Assembly: GCA_021018815.1 (NCBI GenBank)
Contig: JAITYX010000017.1
Location: 3,844,001-3,908,000, forward strand
Source of the DNA: Talinum fruticosum
Lineage: Eukaryota > Streptophyta > Magnoliopsida > Caryophyllales > Talinaceae
DNA: 64,000 nucleotides
Reading direction: 5' to 3'
In this document: in pieces, positions 12,290-25,642 of the stretch
Numbering within the stretch: position 1 is the stretch's first letter
How the letters are laid out: the number at the start of each line of letters is the position of its first letter
Translations under genes and position numbers: made by a program
The notes under the pieces: model-generated
Databases searched by the model: none
What the model saw: the letters and a program-made list of their open reading frames with translations, nothing else
Told to the model about the DNA's origin: nothing

Positions 12290-12562
12290 CAATTCCCTCT
12301 TCATCAGTGCCCTTCTGCTTCGACTTTCTCATCTCTAAGCTCTTATCAACTGCCCTTCATCATTCATCAATCCAATTTCAAGTACAATCTCCTACCCACT
12401 ATAATCCCGACTTTTATATTATACCCCATTTTAAATAATCTCTTAACTTATCCGATTTTCTTGTCTTGCCTTGCAATTCCAGCTAATCCTCCTTGACGGG
12501 GTCTCTGGGTATCAGCTTCGAGCAAGACGGGGTATTTGCTGAACTTGGAATTGAAATCTCAG
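12290..12562 (+). other. Probable 5' UTR exon of the BORCS8-like gene
   Basis: A pyrimidine-rich, leader-like stretch that ends at GAAATCTCAG followed by a GTACTAA donor at 12563. The next convincing plus-strand acceptor and coding sequence is the BORCS8-like start at 17742. That implies a leader intron of about 5.2 kb containing a hAT-like element. Pairing with that gene is inferred; transcript data would be needed to confirm it. Confidence 0.4.
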
Positions 12563-14417
12563 GTACTAATTCGGATTTACTCTCACCTCAGCCCATGCCC
12601 TTTGGTTTTTTGCGCTGGAATTCTGGAAATAGGTTAACTTGTTCTTTTAATTTTGATGCTAACGACTGGCTTATTGGATTGATTTCTTGTTTTTGATTAC
12701 TGGGTAGAACTTAGAAGGGTGTAATAAGGTCCCCATTTCGGAACGTCCCTCTTTCTACTTTCAGAAAAGAGGGGTAGGGGATGGGGCGGGGGAGGGGAGG
12801 GGATTTTATATCTTTATCTGGAAATTGTGAGATTGGTTAAATGCGGTTAGGATTTAGGAAGACGAAATGGGATTTTTCTTTGTTTATTTTTCTTACATGG
12901 GTTGTTACTATTCGCAATTACCATTGTTTGTGCTCTGGGATTGGAGTATTTGGCATGTCAAACTTGAGAGATTTGCACTGATTACAGTTTGTTCTCTTTC
13001 TGTCTCTTTCCTGTTCTGGATTCAGAAATGGGGTTTGGCTCATTTTTGTCTCCAAATCAAGAGAATTTGATGGTAATTAGAGGTTGAGAGAGATGAATGT
13101 TCAGAGAATAATGTTGGTTGAAACATAGGCTGTGGTTTCTAGAGGATTTGCCAAATTAAGATATGCACAGCAGAGCCACCTTGCTGAGTGAAAATCGCAT
13201 CCTTTCCATATTGCTGCGAGATTGAGATGTTATTTGTTCAGTGGATGGAAGGATGGATGGGTTTCTGGAGTCATGATTTATCACGATGACATCGGACTAT
13301 ATGAAGAAAACATCACAGCTACCTTATGTTGGTTTCGTGTTCAAACTTGTGAATTTAAAGGAAGATCAACTATGGAATTCATTAATAGCTATGGTGTAAA
13401 GGCTTGTTACCTTAGATATGGCTAAAAAATTGAAGGACACAAGTTGATTTTCTTGTGCTTGGGGTGTGTGTGTGTATGACTGAGACCATTTTTTCTAGAA
13501 ACTGCACAGTGAAGCTTACTTGATTAAGAAACTTACCTGGTCTGTTATGTCTTCAGCTTGTTGAACTGGTTAAAAACGCAAATACTTGCAGCATTAAGTA
13601 GACCTCCAAAAGCGCTTTATGAAGAAAAATCTCCTTGCTAAAAAGACGTGTTATTGGCTTAACAAACTGACAGCCTGTTGTACGACTGAAGAGCGGTAAG
13701 TGATAACTTATCATGTAACTGCCAACTGGATCAGTCATCGACATCGAATGAACTAATTCAAGCACCTTTATGTAGGGAATGAGTCCTAGGTAATGAGGAT
13801 GAGATGACCTTCATCTCTTATAGGGGAGCGTATACAGGGAAAATTCTTCTATCCTTAAGGAAAGTTTGATTTATTGATACCATACGTTTTTCAGGGGACA
13901 GCTTGGAGTTTGGGAATGATTTGACCATTTATTGTGCCAACTTAGACATTTGCTTATGTTTTTGTTATCTAGATGCTAGATTATCTCAAAAGAATGTGAT
14001 TTGGTCCACATTGGTATCTAAAGTCAATCTCCAGAATTTGTGGACAGCTGGTGATTGTGAAGTTTTTTGCAACATGATCTGAGGCTATTCTCTGTTCAGT
14101 CTGTAACGATGGGCAAATTATGCTTATGTTGGAGTTCCTTAGTTTCTTAACATGATGTAATTTCGGTAAAGCTTGGAGGGAGTTTAGTGTTGGTAGCTAG
14201 GATTGCTTCCTTTTTCCAACATCAGATTGACTAAACCACTGTCTGAGTGGACAAGCCTGTTTTCTGTCTTGACTCTAATCTGCCAATTTTAAAAGAGTTG
14301 AGAAGTTTTTCATGACAAAAATGGTCCCATTCTCTTGGGATCTTACTTTCCTGTGATTGTAGTAAGACTACATTTTGCAAAGAATTATTTCGAAATGAGG
14401 TTGACACTGTTACTGAT

Positions 14418-14489
14418 GGAGGTGAACTACAGAGGAAGAAAGGAGGTGAACTACAAAGGAAGAAAGGAGGTGAACTACAAAGGAAGAAA
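14418..14489. repeat. Tandem repeat, 24 bp x 3
   Basis: Three consecutive units of GGAGGTGAACTACA followed by (A/G)AGGAAGAAA, differing at one position. They lie in the presumed leader intron of the BORCS8-like gene. Confidence 0.92.
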
Positions 14490-15791
14490 GGACAAATTGA
14501 GAATTTTGGAAATATCTTAGTATTTGAAAATTGGTTTATTTTTTTATTTTTAGGTATTTTCATACACATATTTATAGGGTAGGAATTAAAATAAAACTAT
14601 TTAGGAGTGCTTTAGTAACATTTAGTTTCCTATTCTATTTAGAATAGTTTTAGGTAGTTCCCTATAAGGTTTCAAAGTATTAGGCTGAACTAAAGCTTTC
14701 TAGAACAGCATGATAGTATTTCTAACTTCTTTGTGGACATCTCCGCTTGTCACCTCCCTCGAATATGCATAGGAGTGAAAATAAAGGGTGTGAGAAATCA
14801 GAAATGTGGTGCTACTTCTTTGAGCAGCGTTGCAATGGATCCTATAGTAGAGAGAGGTTGTCACTAGAGGAGTGGAAATAAATGCATGAGAATGAGATGT
14901 ATTATGTTCTTTTTCTGAGCAGAGTTGACCACACATTCTATTACGGGGAGATTTTGCAGCCAGCTGAGAAATGAAAGGTGTGCTACATCAGGAATGTATA
15001 GATGTATAATGTTGTCTCTGAGCAGAGTCGACGATAATTTCTCGAGGGCAGAGAATTCTTCTATGATGTTTTCTTTTATTTGATGAGGAGAAAGTAGAAA
15101 ATGAAATATATTAATAACACATAATGAAGTTCCCTTTGGTTTTTTCTAGGTCGTTCTGTTTAGAACTCACCTTCATTGAGCAGGGCTAAATTGTTGAGTT
15201 GTGCTTCATAGATCTGTGCTTCATTCTGCTTTATACTATCTGAATGTTGGTATGATTACATGCTCCTGTCTGTCTCTGTTTTAGGCCTTTTCATCCTTGT
15301 ATTTTATGTCCTTTCGCATGTGTTCTTCAACCAATTTCTCTTTCATCTAGCACTACTCTGACTTCTAACTTCATTTAAGTCATTCATGTGAAATAGATAT
15401 CTGTATGGTCTCACATATTAAAATCGCATATTCAATGCCATGAACATGTTTCAGGCTTGATGACCAAGTGCCAATATTCAGAACTGTATAGTTCAAAATA
15501 TGGTTGCCTCCACAGTCCATTGGGACCAAGAAAGAGAAAGGAAAAGGCACAAAAATCTTGAACTAAAAATTATTTGAAGATTAAGGGGTTGCATCTGCAT
15601 ATATCACCATAATAGGAAAGGGATGATTCATGCTTTACACGTATTGGAAGCTGTAATTGTTTTGAAGGATAGAAGGCTGTAAATGCCGCTAGAATTATTG
15701 CAAAATGGAATACATCACTTTCATTTGATGATTGTTCTGCCTAGGAGGCTATGCTCCCTTTTTCTTGACTTGTGATATCAGTACATATACC

Positions 15792-16981
15792 TAGACCTGG
15801 CAAACACTGAACCGACCTAGAAACCCGACCCGAACCTGCGCGAAATTTTTGGGTTCTCGACACGATTTTTTCGACCCGAACCTGAAAAAAACCGAACTCG
15901 AAAAATCCGCAAATTAGTGGGTCACCTGAATCTGTTTGACCTTTTGGGTCAAGACAATAAAAACAATAATTTTAGCTTTATGGCTTGTTGATCGAATGTT
16001 TTATGCACGTTATATGATTTTTCCTTCAATTTATCACTCTTTTATTAGTGTTTATTTATCATATCACATCATTTGGAAAGATGTTACATATTTATCGCAA
16101 TAATTTACAAACGAAGACTAATATTGTTTCATTTCTCAACTTATTCCTCATAAAAAAAAGTCATCATATATTCAAAAATTATGCATAGTTAATTTCAATA
16201 AAAATATATCCGGATTCAAATGACGTGATATATTAAAAATACTAAAAGTGCATAAGTTATATTGATGTATTTTGGTGAACTGAATATACCTAATCACATT
16301 TTAGGCAATGTACTTTTGTTTTGTAGAATAATATTATTATAATGATATAAAATTTTAATGTTATAATTAAAAATACTAATTTTAGTTTATTGTAAATATC
16401 TAATTCTAACTTATTTGAAACCTGTTCTACTCGTATCTAAACCATAGCTCCTAGGATGGGCAATAAGTCGGGTCAAAACAAAGTCAAATTTTTGCTAGTG
16501 AATAAAATGGGTGAGTTATGCCTACCCGAGTCAACCCTTTCTCGATGTGTTTTAAAATGTAGTAAATCATATAAACCTCCTTAATATAATAGAAGATGTG
16601 AAATAAACATCGGAACCTTAAACGAATCATTAACAGAACAAGTTATTATTATTCAACCCATTATTGACTCAATTTTTCATTGGCCTTATTTATACGGGTC
16701 AAGCGGTCAAGCGGCTCGACTCAATGGGGTCTTCATATAAATATAATAATGAAAGTTTTGAAGATTTTTTAATATTCTTTTTAGAAAATACAAATACTAT
16801 ACTTTTTCGGAGAACTATTGACAATTTTTAACAAAAATTATGCTGATTTTTTATCAGTAAAAAGAAAAATAACTAACTGATAAAAAGACGGTCTCAACCC
16901 GTTGGATCGACCCGAAAAACCCCTTATAACCCGATATACGACCACTCGTATTTTACCCGCCCGCCCAAATTGACAGGTCTA
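15792..16981. mobile_element. Non-autonomous hAT-like element, 1190 bp
   Basis: Terminal inverted repeats TAGACCTGGCAA (15792) and TTGACAGGTCTA (ending 16981) match at 11 of 12 positions. They are flanked by near-identical 8-mers CATATACC (15784-15791) and CATACACC (16982-16989), the duplication length made by hAT transposases. Near both ends lie GGGTC/CCCGAC-type motifs (ACCCGACCCGAACC on the left, CGGGTCGATCC-like on the right), typical of such plant elements. No transposase frame is present. Confidence 0.7.
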
Positions 16982-17741
16982 CATACACCCCAAAAAGGCT
17001 AATTTAATATTTTAAACACATTCCTTTGTAAAAAAAAAACCCTAAACACACAAGTCTCTGACACCAGATCAAAACGAAAGAATATTAGATGCTTATGCTT
17101 CCAGCTGCGATCTTATTTAAGTTGATGGCTGCTAACTTGTAGGAAGCACTTGTGTCACAAATAGAAGTTAATGGTTTGTATAAATGGAAGAAATTAGAGG
17201 GACAGGAACAAGCTTGCCAGAAAAATGGCTTATTTTCTATGCTTGTTTGCTCAAAATAAGTAAGGAAGAAGTTTGATGGAAGGGAGGCTTCGACATCAAT
17301 CCCTACTACTTGTTTCCTTCCAATTTATCAGAATTTGCTAGAAAAATTAGCAATTATTTTGCTCAGTCTCGAATTTTTCTCTCTATGCAAACCAAACATG
17401 GGAAGAGAGGGAGACACTATGTTTCAGTTCATCTTGATTAAAACATAGGAAGAGGAAATACAAATTTTCATTTCTTTTCTGAATAATTTCTTTTCTCTTC
17501 CTTTTCCTTTCCTTCTCTTGCACACTTTTGAATTAAACACAAAATAGGGAATCACATTTTATTATGAAAGGTTTGCTGTGCCCATGTTTAAAATTCAGTT
17601 CTCTAAGGACTTGCTCTCTCTTCTGGAGATCATGACTAATTTCTCTTTTCTTATAAATTTGCATTGAAATAAGTGGCATAGCATTTTTGCCACTCTCCAT
17701 TCAAAGAACAGGTTTTACCACTTCCCTTGTGTTGTTAGTAG

Positions 17742-18484
17742 ATGTGTGAGCTCTCTGCTGCTGATGGCTTTGTGGAAATAAATGAAAATTTGGGCGAGAT
17801 GATGAAGTACGTGGCAAATGAACCCTCTATAGGATTATACTACATCCAGTTGCACGCTCAGAATGCGGTGCCCAACGTCGTCAGGCTCAAAAACACTGTC
17901 ACTGAGAAGTCGCAGGAACTGAGTTTGCACACCGAAGATCTGGAGGATTCTATTGCCGTGACAAGGTCCATGAAACAATGTGGGCTCCCCATTATTGACG
18001 ACATGATTGCAGATATAAAGGCATCCCTCACTATAATGTCTACTAAACAGCCAGTAAAGGGTGTGATTCATCCCCAGAGTCCAAGCTTTCAGATGGCTGG
18101 GCCTAGCCGCTCCTGGGGCCCTGTTACCTGGGCCCGTGGTTCAGTTAGTGATGGTGAGAAAGGAGGGGAAATTACTTAACCAATGTGTTAAAATCTGCCA
18201 AAGAGAAGGCAGGGAACCTGAAGTGGCCACCACTTGATCTGAGCTATGCTGAGCCAAGGCTGTTAGCTCCCGGGAGCAACGATTTGGCTCAATCAGATGA
18301 TGTGGATGAACTGCCGATTTCAAGCCCGGTTGAGGGTGAGATTTTGGATGACGAAAATGCCTCGGCAGACGGAAACCCCCAACCGGCATTATCTGCTTTG
18401 AAGGGTTACGATGAGTTCAAGGCTCATAGAGAAGCCAGATTAGAAGAGTGGTTGAAAGGGAATCATCACTACCTGAGTTTATGA
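17742..18484 (+). CDS. BORCS8/MEF2BNB-like protein, frame broken once
   Basis: The protein starts MCELSAADGFVEINENLGEM and continues with the family-typical block FVANEPSIGLYYIQ-like (here YVANEPSIGLYYIQLHAQ), then NVVRLKN, LHTEDLEDSI, and DDMIADIKASLTIMSTKQP. This matches plant homologues of MEF2BNB/BORCS8, in animals a small subunit of the BORC complex that positions lysosomes; the plant role is not established by the sequence. The C-terminal part (VLKSAKEKAGNLKWPPLDL, then an acidic tail and FKAHREARLEEWL) continues one frame over. The first frame stops at 18177-18179. The switch falls at GGGG 18165-18168: one more G would keep the frame open through NYLTNVLKSAK, about 246 residues in total. 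The ATG directly follows a GTTAGTAG acceptor. A read or assembly deletion is the likeliest cause; a real pseudogene is possible. Confidence 0.72.
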
Positions 18485-18489
18485 TGTTT

Positions 18490-19885
18490 GAGACTATATG
18501 CTTTAGCCTAAATTAACCATTAGATGAAAAATAAAATGCCCTTTAAAGGTCCAAAATAAAGAAAGGGCGAAAATTTCTGCCCAGTAGGATCTAGAGATAC
18601 ATGTATGCTTATCCGTTGTATTATTGCGTACAATACCATGGTTGTACATTATTGATATTGTTATGTGCTTGTTTAGTTACTGATTTAAATGTATTTTTCA
18701 GGTGTAAGCTCCATTAATACGACTACAGTGAAATGTCATGAACCATGATGCTGATAGTTGTTGATTATTAATGAAATGTACTAGGCTTTCCTTGTTTCAG
18801 GGAAGAATTTCGCGCTTCAAAATTTTTTTTTTTTTGGGGGGGTGTTGTATGAGCAGCCTTACAATGGTAATAGTAATAGAATTGCAGAGAATGTGTGATC
18901 TATTAATCATGTTTATGTTATTGAAATTTTAGATTAGAATAAAATGTATTTTTAGGAATGTATATATCATATTGTAAATATAAATATTGTTTTTAAAGGA
19001 TACAACTTATTTTTAGACGATTATATACTATATTCTTTCTAGCTTGAAGTTGCATACCCTTCACATTCCTTTACCATGGACTTCTCATCCTCTAAAGTCC
19101 AGGGTTCAAGAGATGGTACGACACTATGACCTAGCCCTCCCCCAAAAAAAAAAAAAAAAAAAAAGGGAAAAAAAGGGAGCAATTTTTGGTTATCTTCTAG
19201 TGTGAAAAGATAAAGTAAAGGCTAAAGATGAAGAGGACAACACAATGACAATGATTTTTTAGCCTCAAAACACATGTTTTTGTGGGGATAAAAGGAAGAG
19301 AAGACAAATTGTTCTTCACAAATTTGATTGCAGCAATCTGTAATAAGATTATTGGAGATTAATTCATCATATCAACTTTGAATTTTGGCCTATAAAATCA
19401 AAATTCTACACAGCTCTCTGCTTACAAACTGGTAGGTAAAGTTTCAATCATCATAAATACACTAACTCTCCTTTTTTTCAGGGTCGGCAAGGAAAAAAAA
19501 AGAAAAAAAAAAGATGAGGATCCTCATCTCTATATATCATTCAACTTATTTCTTTAATTTTAGCTTACATAAATTAATTAGGTTTTTATTTGAATAAAAA
19601 CATTTAGATTTTTATAAATTCAAATAAATTAAGATAAAATTAGTTTTATATTACATTTTTTTGGTCGGTAAGTTGGCCCACATTCTTGGACCTCCTATCT
19701 CGGGAAAGTTCAAAAGGATCGAAATGGGCCGAAGTGAGGTACATGTCAAGCCTCAACACCCCCTCAACAAATTCCTCCACTGGAGGAATTTTTTGTACCC
19801 CAAATTTGAACCTGGGTAGGGCATGTGGGAGAAAGGGCGTGTCTAGTAAAATTGGATAAATTTATATAAATCAAGTTTAAATTAA
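18490..19885. other. 3' flank of the BORCS8-like gene and spacer
   Basis: Holds the probable 3' UTR (to roughly 18.8 kb), a T9/G7 homopolymer junction at 18827-18842 and an A22 run at 19143-19164. The A run is preceded by a box B-like GGGTTCAAGAG at 19112, so a decayed SINE tail is possible but not convincing. No gene. Confidence 0.45.
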
Positions 19886-19889
19886 AATT

Positions 19890-20620
19890 ATTTTTTTTTA
19901 AATGGGTAAGTACAACAACTAATAGGTAGTCCTTCTCGCAAAAGTTTTACCTAAGTTGTCCTCCATTAAAATGGAGAGAAAAGAAGAAGAGGAGATGGTA
20001 AACAAAACTAAAGTGGAAGAAATACATTGACCAAACTTGGCTATCCAATCGCTGACTCGATTCCCTTCTCTAAATGTGTGATAAATAAAAACTTTTTGCA
20101 CATCCGAAGGAAACGATTAGTGTCTTGAACCAGGTGTCTGGATTTCCCAAGGAACCTGGATTTCTCCTTTAATTGCTTTAATGACCGTTAGGTTATCTCC
20201 TTCCAAAATGATAGAACGAAATCCTGCTTGAATTGCTCGCTTTGACACCATTTCTCATGGCGGTAGCCTCTGCTAAAAGAATCGAGGATGACCCCAAATT
20301 TGTTGCTCCTACTTGAAGAAACCTGCCATCCCAACTTCTAATAATGAAGCCTCCCTGCCGCTGAAGAAGACCTTGAACCGTCAAAGTTGACTTTGATGAA
20401 TCCTCCGGTGGTTTGTGCCAACAAATCGGATGATTAGAAGTATTGGCACGTAGTAAGGGAGAAGGTGAGGATGGGTTGAAATATTGATCCGATCTGCTCC
20501 TAGATCGCCATCAGCCCAAGATGATTTGGCTCGAAAAATTGTGGCAATGGAATTGAAAATTCCATTATTGAAGATTTTGTCATTTCTGCTTTTGAGTAAA
20601 AGAATAGGTTTATCTAGTTC
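19890..20620 (-). mobile_element. Fragment of L1-type LINE (RNase H part)
   Basis: In several frames the minus strand gives the end of an L1 ORF2. It reads FNNGIFNSIATIFRAKSSWAD, KVNFDGS (first RNase H Asp), GGFIIRSWDGRFLQVGATNL, ILLAEATAMRNGV (Glu) and near the end REGNRVSDWIAKFGQ. An A-rich tail lies at the low-coordinate end (T9 on the plus strand near 19891). Frames are broken, so it is dead. It sits tail to tail with the BAHD gene. No clear target duplication was found. Confidence 0.8.
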
Positions 20621-20774
20621 TAAATTTTGACTTATTTTTTATATTGAATTCTACACTCTTGATCATATCATGCAATAAAAAGTAATCATTGTTGCTTCCT
20701 CTCACCGTTTACAAGTAAGAAAATCAAATGTGAAAAAGAAGCAAAATAAGATAGCACTATAATAATTCAACATG

Positions 20775-23700
20775 TTATCCTTTTTTCTCGTCATGATAGC
20801 CATTTGACTCTATGTTTACCTCTTTATCCAAAAATTCAGTCATGTAAAACTCGAATCTTTCAGCAATATGTTGGGGTAAAGAAACAAGTACTCTTACGGA
20901 CTCTGGATCCCCAATTACAGGTAGAAATAAGCAATATATATCACTTGTCACGGGCCCCATATGCAATGGCTTCCCTGTACCGAAATCCAAATTTTCTAAC
21001 CCTAATTTGGACCATTGAGATATGATCAAACCGGCCGATAAATCCGTTTTTATCTTTTTATCCTCCAACAAATCGACCATAGACCTTATGCAATCATCAT
21101 TTAAGCATGACTTGGCTTGTTGCACTAACTTCACTCCATGATGTAAGTTGTTATTGACCAAATCCTTCACTGTTGCCTCTGCACAACCCAACACAAATCC
21201 ATTCCCATAATACCCCTGTGGCAACTCTGGCTTTAGTCTTTTCCTAATGTTAACAGAGAATAGGAGCTTTACACTAAGCAAGTAGGACAAGTTCAAGGAC
21301 CTAACCCAAGCTCTCCATGTATGAGATGCCAAGGCTTCAAAAGTGGTACATTTTAGAGAGGGCACAATTTGCCTTTTTAGGCTAAGGATTTGAGAGGGGT
21401 TAAATGTTATGGATGTGGCCACAAGGGGTTGAGATTGTAGATATTTGTTGATGGATAAATGGCTATTTTCGTCTATCTCAGGAGTATTTTTATAAACCCT
21501 GAATGAGTAAAAGTGACTTCCGGAGGACATCTAGGTTTTAAGATGTAACGACTATGAAAGGGTGTGATTGGTACGCCAATACTTGGATTGGATGTGAGTT
21601 GAGCCCAAGCATTTAGGAATTGTGATGTCCCAATACCATCACATAGGCAATGATTGATTGATGTGCATAAGATCATACCACCGCATCGAAATTTCGTTAC
21701 CTGTATTTCAAAAAATAAAATTAGAACTCGTGTATTTAAGAATATAGTTTCTAAAATGATTTACATTGATAAATAAAAATAAAGATTGCTTGATTTTGAA
21801 AGTTCAAGAAGTTGATGTTGAAGTTGTTGAACACATAAATAATTATATAATATGCCCTTTTAGTTGTACGTGTTATGATTTCTTTGCTAACTCTATGTTT
21901 ACGATAAAGAGAAAGTATTAGAAATAGATTATACTCGATAGACTGTCTCATTCAAAGTTCATGTGAAGTGAATGTTCATACGTTTAAATACAATTTTTTT
22001 AATTGATAAATATTGAATATTTGGATTTATATAAAAGCTTAATTTGATGGTTTGTATATGAGAAAAATTGAATGAAAATGACAAAAATGACAAGAAGATT
22101 CTCTAAAAATGAAAAGATAGTGAAAAGAACAAGAGAGAGGGAGGGGAAATGACATCAAGTGTAGGGTCATCCAACACTTTTGTGTTATTTTCTTTGAAAA
22201 CAATACCAAATAAAATGATAAAGACAAAGAAAAAGGAATTAGCAAAGCCAAGAGGGAACAAAAGGGACAAGACTAGACTACCCCATAAATTTGTTAAGGT
22301 GGCACCCAATCTCATTTCATAACATTTTTAAAATTTTTGGAACTTCCAATCAAAAAATTAAAAAAAAATTATTTGTGATGACCACCAATCAAAAAATTGA
22401 TCATTACCCCCTTTGGATGATTTTATCCAAGTGTGGAAAAACTCAATTCCACCTCTCTTATTTAATTGCTATATATTTAATGGAAAATAAATATTTTAAA
22501 GAGCCATGGTGATTGTAAGTGGAAAAAATGAAGTAAACCAATCCATTAAGTTTTGCTCTTAATTTATTATCCTTGAGTAGTTTCTATTAGATTCATCTAA
22601 AATTTTTCTCTGATTTTTTAATGAATTGAAATTAAACATATTAATATTTGTCATTTTCATGTAGTCCAATTAATCCAAGAAAAGCAAAGGAAATCACATA
22701 TATTTGCATAAAGAAGCATACTCAATTCTCCCTTATTTTTCTCCCACTCATTGGTAATATACATTATGTACTCTTTATGATACATAGCTATCTAATGTGT
22801 GGCAACATTGATTAAGTTTGTCATGTTTTGTCAAGACATGATGTTGAAGTATTTGCTACATATTCCTCTAAATATGATTTTCGATTTGAATTTCGTAAAT
22901 AAAAAAATTTGATGCTGAGAGAACTCAAGCTTGCTCTTACCAGCTAATATTATGTATCGACTTTGATTAACAGAAGATTGGCGACAAAAAAATATCATCA
23001 AGTTTTTTTGGAAGATTAGGGCTCAAGTTTGACACGTGGAGAAAAAGGGGGAAAAAAGGATCCATAGACTTTAAGTAGAGGATTTGAATTTTGGTAGGAT
23101 TGAAGGAAATATAAAGTGGCCACCAGAGTCCACAAAAGTTGGGATAAAAATCGGAATCAAATTAGATGAAAAGACAAATCTCCCAATGAAAATGTGGTTT
23201 TTGGGATTTGTCATTTGAGATGAGCAACTTGAGGGAGAAGCAACAAATTCAAGGGAGAAAAGCCATCAATTCAAGTTGTTTTCAATATTATTTGACAACT
23301 CAAAACTATATATATTGCTATGTCTTGTAATAGCATAATCCAACATACGAGAATAATACAAATTCTGCTCGTTCTTGTATGACACAGTTTTACGAATTAT
23401 TTTTTAAACTTTTTTAATAGCATAACTACTTTTTTTCTCGGCATCTCACTGTATTACTTAAGTGACACTGTTATGTATTGTGTCCTGGTAACTTAAAATC
23501 TTAAGTTGAGAAAACGGTTGTAACTTTTACTTCAATAAAGGAAAAAATCACTTATGATATGTTTTAATGATCAAAGGGCATTAGAATTGAAGATGTGGAG
23601 TTTAAATTCGTGTGAGGTAATTAATTTAGTGAAAGGCAAGGATTTGATACCCCTTATTTCTTAAAACTTCTACTTTGAAACTTTTTTTCTTTCTTTTTAT

Positions 23701-25642
23701 TTTTGTTTTTATAAGCTCCCACTTGCATTGATAAAAAAACTCAATATATTTGGGATTTCTTACTATCTTAATTTCCGACTTGAAATATAACCACTACATC
23801 ACATATAGAACCTTTATATAAATGATTATTGGATTAAAATAAACCGTACTTTGGGAAGTTTGGACTATTATATACCATACTATAACACTTGGTCATTCGT
23901 GCATCGTACTTTAGGGGCATTTATTATTTCATCTAAACCATACCACTTATTCTTGAACATATAATATATTTTAGTTCAAAGTTATCCAAAAGTAAGTGAT
24001 TTGGTTTAGAGATTATAAATACCCCTAAAGTACAGATGCATGAATGATCGATATTATAGTATGTCAAATCCACCAAAGTATAATTTATTTTAATCGAATA
24101 ACCCTTATACAGATTATCTTACTATATATTTAAAAAAGTAAAAATATATTTCCCATAACTATAAAATTATTGACCCACTTAGGTGGCACTAATTAATGAA
24201 TTTCAATTCAATGACTAGTGCTTCTTCTCAAAAAGTCATTAGGGTTAAATTCTAGTGGCACATGAAAATACCCCTTCTTATGAAAAGAAATACTATAGAA
24301 ACATAATATTATGTGAAGCAGCGACAATAACAACACTATCTAGTGTGGATCCCGCTTTGTAAAGTCGTCCACACTAACTGATCAAATCTCAAAAAAAGGA
24401 AAATTTAAGCCATATTATGTTGTCGAGGAAAGAAACCCCCAAGAGTCAAGTCATATTGATTCCTTGTTGAGTAACAGGGACTTGGTGGTGTATGATTCCT
24501 CAAGGCTTCCACTCCTTATATGTACAAACCTCATGAGGTGCAAATTTTCTAGTTAGTATGAGACCAACTAGCAAGTAATTACGGGTCTTAATCTTCCTTG
24601 TTCCCATCACTTGTATTGCAATCTCAAAATTATACATGTGGGAGTTTTTTTATTTTAATTCCTTATTATATGTCTAACTTTTCTTTCTAATAGTGGTTGA
24701 TTAATATTACTAGGTGTTTATTTTTACCACATAACATATGTAATATTATGATATATGTATATATGAAAGTGTATTTTGTATTGACAATTTTCTAATGAAT
24801 ATATAAATTGTCATATTAAAATTTGTATAATTTTTGCTTAATATTAGACTGAAAACCCGGACTATTGATTGATGATAAATTAAGATGGCACATACCAGCT
24901 AGTATGGTATGGTATGAGATAGATTCATAACTATATTTTCATGTTAAAAGGCTTGACCTCTCAACTAGCTCACTTTACTTATGAAAAATGTTAAACCAAC
25001 AACAATATAGCATACCAAAATTACTAAAAATACAAGGAAATATTATGAAGTGCTCTTGTAATATCTAGCCTTGAAGACATTTTTTAGACTTACCCTTCAC
25101 ACCCATAACAAAAAGAAAAAGTTCTGAACTATAAGAAAAAAATGAGTGAGATGAGAGAGAGAGAGAGAGGAGCAAACCTGAACAACAAGAGGGGGAACAT
25201 CCAAGAAGCAATGAGCATCAACCCTGTAAAGCAGCTTCCTCCATGACCTATTTGGCTTAGCAGAGAACTCCATGAACTCCTGGGCAGACAAATCCAGAAA
25301 AGCCTCAGCAAACAGAGCACCTTCTCCATTGCAATCAACTTCAAGCTTATCACTCTGATCGCCATTATTATCATCACTACCCACTCCAGCTCTGAGCCTC
25401 CCAGCAAGTGGGTAGTACTCAGAAAGAAGTCTGGAGAGAGAAAGCTTCAGCTTTTCAACACTCACTCCCTTTTCAAATAAGTATAAGTACTTGATTGAGA
25501 ATCTCAGGAACTTCTGGTCATCGAGGTTGGAGAGATAGAGGGTGTGTTTTGGAGTTAGGCGATCTGGGCAGATTAGTGAGGGGGTGTTTGGGCAGTAGTA
25601 GCAGTCTGGGAGTTCTGGGGAGTTCTTAGGGTTTGCTGTCAT
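20775..25642 (-). CDS. BAHD acyltransferase (HXXXD type), two exons, frame broken once
   Basis: Exon 1 is 25642..25178 (155 codons, from MTANPKNSPELPDCYY), exon 2 is 21700..20775. BAHD enzymes transfer acyl groups from CoA thioesters to alcohols or amines, usually in the cytosol. Visible hallmarks are LYLSNLDDQKFLRF, YYPLAGRL, the catalytic HXXXD as HCLCD (about residues 172-176) and a C-terminal LDFGTGKP in place of the usual DFGWG. The protein would be about 463 residues, normal for the family. It resembles the clade around omega-hydroxypalmitate feruloyltransferase-like proteins, but substrate cannot be told. The intron (25177-21701) falls right after a Gln codon, the conserved BAHD 'Q' position. 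In exon 2 the frame changes at TTTTT 21487-21491 (AAAAA on the coding strand): one base appears to be missing between GFIK and TPEIDEN. Confidence 0.88.
21701..25177 (-). other. Large intron of the BAHD gene
   Basis: A 3.5-kb intron with a GTTTGC donor and a TGAAATACAG acceptor on the minus strand. Next to the donor is a short GA/CT microsatellite (25152-25170). It contains the foldback MITE at 23833-24101. Nothing in it is protein-like. Confidence 0.8.
23833..24101. mobile_element. Long-arm foldback MITE, copy 1
   Basis: The left arm starts GGATTAAAATAAACCGTACT. The right arm, read in reverse complement, starts GATTAAAATAAATTATACTT, and the two stay alignable for roughly 120 bases each (shared ACTTTAGGGG, CATGCATC and CTAAACCA blocks). 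A second copy of the same family is at 33072-33443. No coding capacity. The superfamily cannot be decided because the outer ends and duplication are unclear. Confidence 0.75.

Larger units (their letters stand above)
12563..17741 (+). other. Presumed leader intron of the BORCS8-like gene
   Basis: Non-coding, with repeated short open frames but no domain-like protein. It ends in a pyrimidine tract and GTTAGTAG acceptor immediately before the ATG at 17742. It contains the 24-bp tandem repeat and the hAT-like element at 15792-16981. Confidence 0.4.

Noticed and set aside
19040..19165. SINE ending in an A22 run
   Set aside because: Only a box B-like motif and the A run are visible; no box A at the right distance and no second copy in the window.
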